Shown here piece by piece: positions 47,741-59,800 of a DNA stretch of 64,000 bases. The position numbers and the translations under genes are program-made. Origin of the DNA: Edolisoma coerulescens. Taxonomy: Eukaryota; Chordata; Aves; Passeriformes; Campephagidae. Every line of letters starts with the position of its first letter. The stretch's first letter is position 1. The stretch lies in NCBI GenBank assembly GCA_013397115.1, contig VWZW01006289.1, forward strand, positions 2,347,696 to 2,411,695, read 5' to 3'. The notes under the pieces were generated by a model that searched no databases, was not told the DNA's origin, and was given only the letters and a program-made list of their open reading frames with translations.

Positions 47741-48229
47741 GCTAGCGAGGAGATTAAAAAAAAAAAACCCAAGCTCGAGTTAATGTTTGAGAAGTTCGGG
47801 TGCGGGAGAGTCTGGTAGGATTCCTGTATTATGCCTAATTTTGATGGATTTCAGGCAGTCGTTCTGAATAACAACCTGCGTCCATTACCTTGCTTGCGGG
47901 AAGTGCTTTGGATGTCCTCCATAGGTAGTGGGATGACCCGCTTTAAATCTGTCTGTTTGTATCTAAAGTGTAAAATGGTATCGATGTATATATATTTTAA
48001 TCCATTTCCGTGTATAGCTGTATAAAATCCGACAGGAGAAATTTGGGCAAAGTAGTGTGAATTTTACTAATAAGTTATCTTGTTTGTATGCTGGATGATC
48101 CATGATAACTATTCATTTGTATTAAAGCATGGGGGGAAAGCACCCCAGGAGGTGGGAATTTTTAAAAATCTGATTAAAACACATATTCTATATAGATCTC
48201 ATTCATATTTGCAATGTGTTCCTAATTAC

Positions 48230-48400
48230 CTAGTGATTTCAAGTCTCAAGGTAAGCAGGGTCAGGCCTGGAACACTGATGGAAGCTCAGTGAGGAAAACC
48301 TAACATTTGAGGAAGAAGAACACTGTTTGCTGCTGGGTCTGTCATTCAAATGAAATATAAACCTGTTGTGACTAGTTTGGGCTACTGCATTTCCATGCCT
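48230..48400 (+). mobile_element. 5S-rRNA-derived SINE-like relic
   Basis: 48242-48285 reads agtctcaaggtaagcagggt caggcctgg and then a degenerate tggatggaag-like stretch. This corresponds to the middle of 5S rRNA (ctcggaagctaagcagggtcgggcctgg). About 60 nt downstream, ataaacctgttgtgac resembles the conserved core that follows the 5S head in AmnSINE1/SINE3 elements. Old and decayed; a plain 5S pseudogene fragment is the alternative. Confidence 0.5.
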
Positions 48401-51166
48401 TTCTTTCACCTTCAAATACTGGATGAAAAGGACAGAATTATGATTGATTTCCAATACTGTTAATTACTGACTATGTTTAAAGCTTCACCTACAATTTAAG
48501 TTAGACTCATAAATTTTCTTTTTATCAATCCTTGAATATTTCTGGTAGTAATTCTGTTGGCACTGGTAAGTGAACTTCATTTTTACCCTGTAAGTGACCA
48601 CAGTTTGCTAGCAAACTCTTTTCTTTGGGTTTGGTTAGTGTAACCTCCTTAACATTTAGGATAAATCTTCCACCATAACACTTGAAATTATTTATTTTTT
48701 CTTTTACTGGGCTTCTTTGCAACTGGTTGGAGCTTGGGTGTCTGTTTAGATGTGTGCAAGCAAAATAATGCATGTGTGTGACATATATATGAACATACAT
48801 GCATTTCCGAACTTGTGTAATTTTTTTTCAAGATATTCTTCCAGCAGATCGCAGCACATGCCTTATAATCTTTAAAAGAAGAATGCTGCACAACTTTTCA
48901 CAGTAAACATGAGCACCTGAGAGATATTTCTGTTATCCTAAAGCTGTAGAGGTTTGTGTGATAGGACAAATACTTAGGACACTGATTTGTTTTAAGGCAA
49001 GTTGTGAATTGAGTCATGCCAGGAGAAGATGTTTAGGATAAAGTGCTTTCTTTTACTGCATGTGTCTTGGAGCCTAGGCACCTGTAAGAGTGGGAGAAGC
49101 TTTCCAGTCTTTGTTTCTTAGAATTTACTCTGCAACTGTCCTCAAGCACCCACACAAATCAATCCGGTTTTCTGGATGAGCTATACACAGTAAACTACCT
49201 TCACTTCAGCAGAGATTCCTACCTGCTAAATTAAATCCCAGGCATATGTCCTGGCAGGACTGCTTAGCCTTGAAATGGAAATTCTGTGGGCTTGTGAGAG
49301 TCCTTTCTCATATTCTGCAGAGGAGCCAGTGGGCTGCAAGAAGGTGATTAATATGCATAAAGAAAAAAGAGGTGAATAAAAATATATGGTGTTGTTTTGA
49401 CACAACTTCTCAGTATTTTAAGTCCTCTAGGATCTCAGAGTGCTTTCCTGCTCACCTAATTGCAAATGGGCTTTAATACATTGAAGAAAGTAGGCTAAGC
49501 ATGTAAGAGCTTGAGAAGAGTCTTCCAAAACTCTTTTCTTCTGTGTATTAAACTGCCCACACCAGTTCTTGAGTTCCTTTTGACATCCTAGATCGTAATC
49601 TTGGCTTCTTCACAGAAAGCACACAAGTACAGTGTGTAAGTTTAGGAAACAAATACTAGGAATGTGATTAGTGGAAGGAAAGACCAATATATTCATCTCA
49701 GGGTAGGACCTATATTTCCTTTCTTAAATGTTTAGTATTTGAACTTACGACTGGGGATCTCAGATGCTACCACAGTAAAAATAATAGAAGTAAACGGTAG
49801 TGTGGTATGAAAGTGATACTTAAGTTTGCTCCATCCATGAAAGATGAGCTTTTATTCTAGTACATAATTTGTTAATATATCAGAAGTCATATTTGGAAAT
49901 GTTTTAGATATTTACTAATATCAGTTGATCTCTGCCAATCTGTGGAGCTAGATATTTAGCACCTGGAATCCAGAAGTCCTAGTAACATGGTTTAACTTTT
50001 TGAACATCGTCTCCAAAGTTCTGAAAATCCAGTTTTCCTAAACAAAGGGATTTTCTAAACATATAATTATTTTTTTGTCTGAGATTCTCTCACCTTTTCA
50101 AAACTAGAAGTAAGATTTACATGCATCAGTAGAAGGTAGAATCAGTCCTTTCTGATCACATGGAGTTTCTGATCCTGGTTTTTCAGGATCATAAGCTACT
50201 GGGTCTTGAAACTTGGTGGTGGGACTGCATTTCATCCCATTCCTTGGTGGAATTGAGGTTAAGAAAGAGAACCAATATTTAGCCCCAAGAATTTAATTTC
50301 AGCAGCTGTCCAAAGCAACTTAATGGTTTTGAATGGTGCAATAAGTATGTAAGTAAAATAGATTAGTAGATAGATTCTATTCCATTATAAGTCTCTTTTA
50401 TTTTACATATTTTCAGAGTGGTTTCATAGAGCAAACTTGCCAGGTTTCAGTATCTTTGCTGGGATGTCAATTTCCTGACTACTTTTTTTTTTCCTAATAT
50501 GTGTTTTATTTAAGGAGCTCCTGAAGCAGTTATTCACTTTTAGACCTAGACATTGTAATGACTGGTATGTGATGAAAGAAGTTTCTTTACTTACACCTAG
50601 TTTGTTCTGTGGGTTTATAGCTGTTTACAAATTCCTGTCACCAACGTGGGGGGTGACTTAAGTTTTCACAGACCATAAAAAATAACTTGATACAGTGTGA
50701 CAGAGGAAATACTGAACCAAGAAACTGTCTTCCTTACGCTCAGCTCTCTTCCTTCTTCCTCCTTTTGCTTTCTTGTAAAATAAACTAGCTCTTCTATGAG
50801 CAGTAGCACTATTAAAGTCTGTTTTCCTATGGATCTTTCCTTTAGTCCCCTATATCCTGTCTGCTGCAAAAACTTCAGCTTTCCCATGTCCTCGTGACAC
50901 CAGGGTTTAGTAAGAGAGAGCAGAACTGTGACTATCCAGGACCCACAAAGGTGCCAGCTGCCCAGTCAGGATGTGCCCAGAGATAACCCGGTCAAGCACT
51001 GACAGAAAGTACGAACCAAGTGTTTGCTGCCTTTTTCAGTAGGGGTACAACTCAGCTACTGACTTGACCTAGACTATTACTTATTTCTATTCACTTTGCT
51101 TCAGTTTTGCTGTTCCAAGCTTTGTTCCACTGTGTCCTCTGTTCTTTGACTCCTTTGTTTTGCTGC

Positions 51167-51715
51167 TGTCATGGTTTAACCCCAGCCGGCAACCAAGTGC
51201 CATGCAGCTGTTCGCTCACTCCTTGCCCCCAGTGGGGTGGGAAGGAGAATCAGAAAACAAAGTAAAACTTGTGTGTTGAGATAAGAACAGTTTAATAATT
51301 GAAACAATATAAAATATAATAATAACAACAGCAATAGTAGTAATACTTGTAGTGAAAAAGAGAGAGAGGAAGAAAACTCAAGAGAAAACAAGTGATGCAC
51401 AATACAGTTGCTCACTGCCTGCAGGTCCCAGCCAACTCCCTCCTCATTTATATACTGAACATGACATTTTATTGTATGGAATATCCCTTTAGCCAGTTCG
51501 GATCAGCTGTCTTGGCTGTGGTCCTTCACAGCTTCTTGTGCACCTGCTCTCTGGCAGAGCATGGGAAACTGAAAATCCTTGACTTGGAATAAGAACCACT
51601 GAGCAACCACTAAAACATCAGTGTGTTATCAGCATTATTCTCTCTAAATCCAAAACACAGCACTGTACCAGCCTCCAGGAAGAAAATGAATTCTGTCCCA
51701 GCTGAAACCAGGACA
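51167..51715 (-). mobile_element. Solo LTR of an endogenous retrovirus (ERVL-type), antisense
   Basis: On the minus strand it starts TGTCCTGGTTTCAGCTGGGA and ends ggttaaaccatgaca, with a TATA-like tatataaatgag near 51447, about 549 bp. The flanks gctgc / gctga fit a 5-bp target-site duplication with one mismatch. No gag, pol or env sequence accompanies it. The family assignment is from memory of common neoavian ERVL LTRs. Confidence 0.85.
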
Positions 51716-53280
51716 GCTGAGCTTTGTCCTATTTTATGGGCTACTTGAAAGAACTGCTGTTTTTATGTCAGACTTGGGTTCTCATTTCAATATTAGCTTG
51801 TCTGTTAGCTTTCTTTATAAATATAAGTAGTTACCTTTACTGAAAGAGATGAGAATAACTGTACGTACTAAGACGTTTGGAGAAGAGGAACTACAAGGAT
51901 GGCACAAAGCAAGTCCTAATGCAGTGGAGTTAAGGAAAAATATATTGAGAAGAGGAAACCTGATGGTGATATCTAGTGCATCGTCAAGGAATGTTATGAG
52001 AGAAGTAGTAGAAACAGTGGGCAGAAGATTAGAAAATTCATTTTAGGAGAGTGCTAGACTGTTAGGAATATGAACCAATTATCTTATGTATGTTGTATTG
52101 CTGGGTTTAATGATTAAAAATGGAAGAAATGAGAGCTAAGGCAGCATTTCTGCCCAAAATCCCAAAGTAATTTGGGCTACGCAGTTACAGTGGGAAGGAA
52201 TGGGGAGAAAAGTGTGAAAAGACAAAAGAAGCAAAAATACATTTTGTTGCACAATCTTATGTTGCTAACTCAAGGCAACATGGCTTTATTCCTTTTTTTT
52301 TTTCTCAATGGCCAAGAATTCCCTGTTACCAACTACCCTTTTCCTATTGACTACGTAAGCCCTGGGCTTGACAAGAGAGGTGGTTGCTGACGTGGTGTAA
52401 GTGTATAGCAGTGGCTGTATCGAGTAAGGCCAAAACTCTTTTCAGCCTGGTTTTTAGCCTGGCTGTTGCCTCCCCAGAGTGACCAGCAGCACAAGTGCCA
52501 GGAAGTGCCACACAGGCAGGGCCAGCAGTCAGGGGTGAAGGACCTGTACCTTCCACGTGGTTGGTTTCTGCAGTTATTTCTTGTCTCCTTGCAACTCTTG
52601 CTGCTTCTCAATATTGTGATACAGGTCAGGATCCTGCTACCTATTGGGTATCAGCTCGGGGGGATTGAGCATGGGGGACAACAAAGCTAACAGGTCTTTA
52701 AAATGACAACTTGTTACTGTCATTGCTCATACAGTTTTCAAATATTGTACAGAGAGGGGGGAAATTAGTTATACACAATCAGCAAGGACAGAAGAGGGTA
52801 TTTTGTATGTCAAAGGAAACCCAAACATGCTGAAGGTGGCTTTAGACTTAAACCTGAAGCTAGCGAGGGCTGGATTTTGGAATTTGTTCCTAAGTTCAGG
52901 GCTCGGAAAACTTTCTGGGAGTGGAAAAGCGCATTGAACAGGAAAACAAGATGTTAAACTCAAGATACTAAGTAAATACTGAGTATTTTGTATCAAGACA
53001 AATTGTAACAAAGACAAGTATTCATTATAGTCCATTTCTGGAACTGTGTGTTCACTAAAGTGGCAACACAAACCAGCATGTAATTACATCATATCTTACC
53101 TGATCGTTTCATTATGTACTCTAGAACTACTCACAAGCTATTCTAGAAAATAAAATTAATCAGAAGCTATGCTTAGGAGGGTTTTTTTTCTGCTGAAACA
53201 CAGTTTCCTGATACTGCAACCAGTTCTAATTTGTGTTTGTTTTGTTTTTTTTCTTTTTTCTTTCGTCATTGTTTTCATAG

Positions 53281-53726
53281 GAATTTTGGCTTCTTGGAGA
53301 ATCAGTAGAAAATGCAAAACGAAATAATAAAGCCTGCTAAATACTTCTCAGAAGTGGAGAAGAGTGTGCTGCTTGCATTAGTTGAAAAATACAAATACGT
53401 GCTTGAATGTAAAAAAAGCGATGCAAGAACTATTGCTCTGAAACAACGCACCTGGCAAGCACTAGCTCATGAATATAATTCACAGCCCAGTGTATCACTG
53501 CGAGATTTCAAACAGTTAAAGAAATGCTGGGAAAATATCAAGGCACGGACAAAAAAGATAATGGCACATGAAAGGCGGGAGAAGGTAAAAAGAAGTATTA
53601 GTCCACTTATAAATACTCACATCGTAGGGAAGGAGAAGATTGCCAGCATAATGCCTGAGCAAATGTACTTTTTGCAGAGCCCACCGGAAGAAGATTCTGA
53701 ATATCAGCCTGATGCTTCTAGTCAAG
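53281..53726 (+). CDS. MSANTD3: MSANTD3 first coding exon
   Basis: Acceptor follows a long pyrimidine tract (ctttcgtcattgttttcatag). There are 31 nt of 5' UTR, then 138 codons and one base; donor CAAG|GTATAA. It carries the whole Myb/SANT-like domain. Confidence 0.96.
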
Positions 53727-55440
53727 GTATAAATGTTGCTGTAATGATGCAAGTGGTATTGCTTTGTATGTGATTTTGCCGGTAATTCTTCTTCAAATCT
53801 CTCCACTTAGCTGTGACTGCTGGATATAGAAAAGTAATTTCAGAGCTATGATATTGCAAGGCTCTGCTTCCCTAGGCCTCCAGGAGTTAGACAGGTGTGA
53901 GGGTTTTCACAATTTTTTTTCATCTGTTTTTGACATATCTGCTGCTTTGTGGCAAGTATCACAGTTGCTATCATGCTGGCTTTCCAGAGAACAGTCCCAA
54001 GGATATCTTTATCGTTTTTAAAGTATCATTTTGCTGCTTTAAAAAAAAAAAAAAAAGCCACCAGCAGCAAATTGATACACAATTGCCTGCTGCAAGAGTT
54101 CCCTGTAGGTCTTTCCTCCTTTGTTTTCAAGGACTAAAAAGAGTATGTAGAGCCGTATTTCACACTGCAGTCCAAATTGGAGAATGGCCTTTCTGAAGAA
54201 GTTCAGCACTACATTCTTCTTTGTTTGGCAAGCATACACAGAAGGAATAATTCAATACCAGAAGGGAGGGTGGCTACAACAGTTTCTTGCAAATTTTATT
54301 ATGTCAGGATCTCACACAGAAGACTGTCCTTGCTCAAAAGCCAACAGCAGCTACATTGTTAGATAACATTCTTAGAATGTCTCTTTCATAATTGTATTTA
54401 CCATAATTAATCATTGGGATTTGGACAAGAATGTATTTTGAGACCCTCATTTGCAGTCGTAACTATTCTGGTCCCTGAGTAGTCTCTTTTATTTCAGAAG
54501 AGAGAAGGTAGAGCCTTCTCAAAGTTAGAATAATGTGATTTTTTTTCTTAAAATATGCACGTCTGTGTTTACGACATCTACAGCAGAAATAAGGAGAGAG
54601 TAAGAGGTGTTCTTCCTAGTATTCCCTCAGTCTATTGACATTCATGTTGATACAGCTTCACCTGACACTCAGATCTTCCATAAAAATATTGCAAGTCACA
54701 TATGGATTTAGTGTAAATGGTTGCATTAAGGTTTAGCTCCAGGCTCAGCCACCTAAATTTAGGTGTCCAGTTATAAGTGTCTACCTTCACTTTAGTCTTC
54801 TGAACTCCCACTGTAGCCATGGAGATCTTTCAACAGAGCCCCAAGTGGTTCTGTTCAGCCCATTATGCCCTTCGTGTTCTGTAGCAGAACTGCACTATGT
54901 AGTGGCTCCTGCGCTTTTCTACTGGAGCACAAGGTTTAGATGCACGTATCAGCAACTTATATTATCGCATTTCTGTTTCTTGAAGGAGGGGAAGAAAATA
55001 CTATAATCCTTTTTCTTCTTCTGTTTGCAGAGTCATTTGTTGTGTCAAACAGAGAACTTTGTGATGAAGACAAAGAGCTGGTACATTTTCCAGTATGCGA
55101 AGGTACCTCCCAACCTGAGCCTTCATGTTCTGACGTCAGAATAGCAGCAGATAAGAACTACAGAAGTAAAGCATCTCAGGAAAGTGCTCTGAAAAAGATG
55201 CATGAGGAAGAACATCATCAGCAAATGTCAATTTTGCAACTGCAGTTAATCCAAATGAATGAAGTTCATGTGGCAAAGATACAGCAAATAGAAAGAGAGT
55301 GTGAGATGGCTGAAGAAGAACACAGGATAAAAATGGAAGTGCTAAATAAAAAGAAAATGTATTGGGAGAGAAAACTGCAGACCATTACAAAAGAATGGCC
55401 TGTATCATCCTATAACAGACCCTTTCCTAATTCACCTTAG
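53312..55440 (+). CDS. MSANTD3: MSANTD3 (Myb/SANT-like domain-containing protein 3), complete CDS
   Basis: Two coding exons, 53312-53726 and 55031-55440, join in phase 1 to give 274 residues (human 275; one Asn fewer after MQN). A Myb/SANT-like DNA-binding domain covers residues about 9-85, with Trp48 and Trp73 and the stretch RTWQALAHEYNSQPSVSLRD. Residues about 188-258 form a long charged coiled coil (HQQMSILQLQLIQMNEVHVA). The end is EWPVSSYNRPFPNSP, as in human. The ATG is preceded by an in-frame TAG (53306-53308) in the same exon, which fixes the start. The gene is uncharacterised to a large degree; its family suggests a nuclear DNA-binding role. In human it lies between TEX10 and TMEFF1. 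Confidence 0.97.
53727..55030. other. MSANTD3 intron between the coding exons
   Basis: About 1.3 kb of AT-rich intron with one A-tract near 54042. No repeat or RNA gene recognised. Confidence 0.65.
55031..55440 (+). CDS. MSANTD3: MSANTD3 second coding exon
   Basis: Acceptor ctgtttgcag, phase 1. It encodes ESFVVSNRELCDEDKELVHF onward, the coiled coil and the stop TAG at 55438-55440. Confidence 0.97.
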
Positions 55441-56836
55441 AACACAGAAGGGCAGAGAGTCAGTCTGATTCAGCACATTTATGGGTAACACGCACTGGAA
55501 AGAGGGTTTTCTACTGTGAATGTACAGTGACAGGATAGGTGCCTGGCTGACAGTGAACACACTATGACTCTTAATGTTTAGGGAAACAGTGGTATAGTCC
55601 ACCAAGAGGAAAACTCTGTTGTTCATTTGTAGGTAGTTCTGGTTTGTTTAACTCACAGACATGCACAGTGTTCTAAAATGTGAACATATTTTCCCCTCTC
55701 AGAACACCCTTGATCCTTGTGAAATTTAAGGTACTCTGGGTGTTCTTACATTGGGTGTTCTTAAGAAAACTTAACAGCTTTAAACATCAGGCTGTAGTGT
55801 TTGTTTTGATTTCTCTCTCTTCCTACCTACCATTTCCCAAATGAAGGCAAGGGTTGGAGTTGCTCTCTGCTTGTGAGACAAAGGTGATTGACAGGTATTA
55901 GTTGGATCATTATCCTGAGGCTTAGGGAAAATAAACTAGTTAATATAGTCAGTAACTTATTCTTCATAGAAGATGTGAAAATGAAGGAAGTAGCAAGAGG
56001 GCCACTGTAGTAACAGCCCTTACCTTCTGAAGAACAGTAGTATTTCCCAGCTGGCTGGCTGAGTGAGGGATGGTTGTGGACTGGCCCTCCAGTTGTTTGA
56101 GCCTCGACACTTGTGAAGTTAAAAAGGTGACTTCTTCCTCAAAAGCCACTATGCTTGTTCTTTCATTTCCAGGCCCATCTTGTATTGAAGTAGAATACCC
56201 AAACAGGAGGGTCAAATGCTGCTGCCAGCACTGTGTGCTGTTCACCTGAAGTCATTCTGAGGGGAAGAGCTTTTTAACAATTCATAAAGCTCTCAAAATG
56301 CAATGAGCCAGCCAGTCCATTGGCAAAGTCTCCGTCTATTTTCCTATGCAATGCTTGATGGTGTAGCAGCTAGCTTGCTTATCTCTCCTTAGCTAGAAGA
56401 AAAGACTAAGACTCACCCTCTTTTCTTTCTCACAGGGTGAGAAGCAGTTCAAGGGAATCACTCCTGTCTTGTTCTGTTTCGTTTTGTTCTGTCCTGTGTG
56501 TTATGGTGGTGTGTTTCTTGCCTTTGCTGTCCGTGAGGGGTGATGGACGCGATTTGTATGAAGGCAGTCACATGAAGGTCCCCACAGATTTTGGACGTCC
56601 AGAATAGTAGATGGTAGGAAAGCACAAATAAAGATAATCCTTACCCTGGCAATCATTTATTCTAGTGGGGAAAGAGTTAAGAAAATGTGAAATTTTCTGC
56701 AAGGATTTGTAAGAACCTCTGGTGTGTGAAAACCTGTTTTACAGGAAGGTGTACAACCATCATTTGAAGCAGTGAGAAAAATGAACAAAACCATAAATTT
56801 TCATTGAAAAATCTGACTATCACATTATTCAATAAA
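55441..56836 (+). terminator. MSANTD3: MSANTD3 3' UTR with candidate poly(A) signals
   Basis: No exon follows the stop. AATAAA occurs on the plus strand at 55930-55935, 56627-56632 and 56831-56836. Which is used is unknown; the right limit given is the last one. Confidence 0.5.
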
Positions 56837-56839
56837 GTA

Positions 56840-59800
56840 TTTTCAGATCATGACTCATGAGGGCATGTCCATCCTGTGAGCAATGTATTCAGAGTATGTC
56901 ACAAAGCATACATTCCCAGTCACATTCCTATCTCTTTCCCTGGATGCTCTTTCTGGTGGAGTGAATTCCTTTTGGTTTTGTTTTGGACTGAGTAGGGTTT
57001 TGTGGGTGTGGGGGGGGGGTGTGTGTGTGTTTCCTTTTTTTGACCTGCTCTCACTGCTGGTGATTCATCTTTGCGAGCGCTGCCGTTATCAACCACAGGG
57101 TTCACTGTGGTTAACGCTGTGGTACCTGCTCTACTTCCTTAAATGTGCTAACACCAGCAATCACAATGGGAGCTATTTATTATAACTCATTTTATATGAC
57201 AGAGAAAAAAATACATCGGGCTGCTGCAAGATAAAAAAATAGGCCCTGCGTGAAATCTGAAGACAGATCTTTTTGACCACCAACTCAATATTATTATAAA
57301 TTGGCTGTGCGAAGAAAGTACAGGAATTCCAATGAAGGATTTTGTTCTGGGCACTTTTTCTGCCGAATGGCAAAACTTTTGGAAGGTATAATAACAGTAG
57401 AGGCAAAAGAAGAGTAAACAGAATTGAGGACCTTTTTGTTCTGAGATTGCATTCTGTGGTCTGGAAGTGAGTCAGTTATTTGAATGGTTGTGACAATTGT
57501 TCAGGTGCCATCCAGAAAAAAAGGATAGGGAAGACATTTTGTCTTAATCAATGATGGGATTCCTTGTGCACTGGTTCTAAGTGAAAGTAATTTGAAACTA
57601 CAAAATGGAAACCAGGTGTTAGAAGATAATGAATGGAGACAATTTCAGCACTGTGAATAGGGCAAGAATAGAGACAATCCAGGTCTAGATGGCCTTGTGG
57701 AAATTGTGAAATAGTCAGAGAGGATCTAACAAAATGTGAGAGAAGGGTAGCTTGAACTCTTGGAAATTATACCACTGCTCATGAAAGATTGTTTTATTTT
57801 TATATTTAAAAATCCTTTAAAATAAGCATGTTTTCAAACTGTACTAAGTGGGCAATGCCTTGCTTCTTGGTGTATTTTCTTATTCTGAGACCAAAAGTTA
57901 CAGTTCTTAGCCTGAACAATAGATCCTTTTAATTGAGGTTCTATTTAAAAGAAAGAAAATCATAGTAGAAAGATTAGGAAGAGCCAAGAGGAAGATATGA
58001 AAGAAAGAATGATCATTACATGCATAAGGGGAGAATGGGAATGTTACACCTAACATAAATTATACAGGATGGTTTTGTGGTACAGGCAGTAGGTGGTTCA
58101 CAGGTGATACAGGCTCTTGCTTTCCCATTTGTAGTTGGCTTTGTTGTTGTTGTTGTTGTTGTTGCAATTACTGCCTCTGGTAGTAGGGTTTATCTTTTCT
58201 TGTGTTTGACTTTTCTTAAACGTAATATAGCCATCTCAGACAATATGTCCATTTGTTTCTCTCCCGTTTTTTCTGGCTTACATCATTCAAATACTTTCAC
58301 ATAATTGTGTTTTCCTGCTAACCATTTGGCCAAGTTATATATGCATATTCTCAAGGTTTTTCCACAGAGAGAATACAGCAGTATTTTAAGAAGAAGTTGC
58401 TATAAAAGTTTTTGTCAAGAATGAACTTAAAAGATACACAGGGCAAAATGATCCCTGCTTAACTAGATAACAAAAAATGTGTACCAGATATGTAATGGCC
58501 GTTGTTCTCAGGCTCTATATTCTTATGAAGAGAAACAATGACCTTCTAGACAAGGTGTGGTGAATTCCTTTATGCTTCCTGAATTGACATGAGCCTAGCT
58601 CCAAGTGCTTTCTCTCCTTGGAGGTCATCTAATTTGTTGCCTAGTATAATTTTTTTAGTTTGTTGATTTTTTTTTTCTCCTGAATTAATTCCTTATGTCT
58701 GTTCCCCCTTAGTTTTTTAACCAGCAATATGAGCAGGGGGTTTCATTCAGAGCTGTGTGTTTTACTCTTTCCTTCCTCTTGCCCAGACTGCCCATATCAC
58801 AGCATTTGAACATGAAGTGGGTGCTCCTCTGTCATCACCTTCCCCTTCCACAGAAAGCATGGTTAGTGACCTTTTCCACACAGCTGCCAGTACATTCTGG
58901 ATTCTGCACACAGGCTAGGAAGCAGAGGATTTTGAAGAGAGGTTAGTACTGAGAAAGGTCTGTATGGAGAAGAGTGCTTTCTCCATTCCAGCTCCATGTA
59001 ATTTTGAAGGGCTGGTCTGTGACGGCAAAGTCATTCATCAGGACCAGAGCTATGCAGGGTGCTGAAGCTGTGTAAGTGGTTCTGATTCTTCCTAAATCCT
59101 TGGGGTTCTGCAGAAGTTAGGTTTGAGGTTTCTCAGTAAAAAACTTCCTTCTTTCTCAGTAGTTGAAAGGTCTCCGTGGAATCCTTTCACAGGTACTTTC
59201 TCAAATGAAAGGTCTTACCATGACGAAGAAACAACCCATCCTGCCATCTATTCTACTTCTTTCAACACCCAGGCTGCTTTATCACCGGAGCAAGGGATCT
59301 TGCTGCTTGCCACAAATCCTCTCTCTGAAGCTCCTTCCTGCACTGCAGAGATGTGTTTAGCCAGGGCTGAAAACACAGTCCTCTCCAGCCACTGCTCAGA
59401 GAAGCGATCCTTACAGAGCAGGTGCACCTTGTGTGGCTGAGCTCAGCACTCAGATTTTGGGCCTGGCACTCAGACTTTGAACTATTACTACTAAGGGTCA
59501 CAGTATTCCCATTGCAGCCCTGTGACAAGAGAAAGAGGGATGGCTCAGGGCTACCTTTTTCTGAGCATATAGAGCAGCTGAGGATGTTGTGCTGAATTTT
59601 GTTTAATGAGCATTCATCTCTGTGTGTTTCTAACACCAAATTTTAGCAGTCTCCCAAGGATTTCTATGATTGCATAGGTGTTTTTCAATGATCTTTTGCA
59701 GATATATTTTTTTCTGGTTGTAGTTACAGTCGCTTTTATGTGTCCTTTTCCTTCTTCCCTGCTTGCATTATAATGTTCCGGTTTTGTTCTGAATCTCTGT

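Larger units (their letters stand above)
47760..53280. other. MSANTD3 5' intron (or introns)
   Basis: Spans from the CpG island to the first coding exon. It holds a 5S-rRNA-like SINE relic (48230-48400) and a solo LTR (51167-51715). The 5' UTR exon donor cannot be fixed because the island is gapped. The rest shows only AT-rich DNA. Confidence 0.6.

Noticed and set aside
46708..47772. Open frames of 280-354 codons on both strands
   Set aside because: They run through the 570-N gap; the flanking residues are translated GC-rich island sequence.
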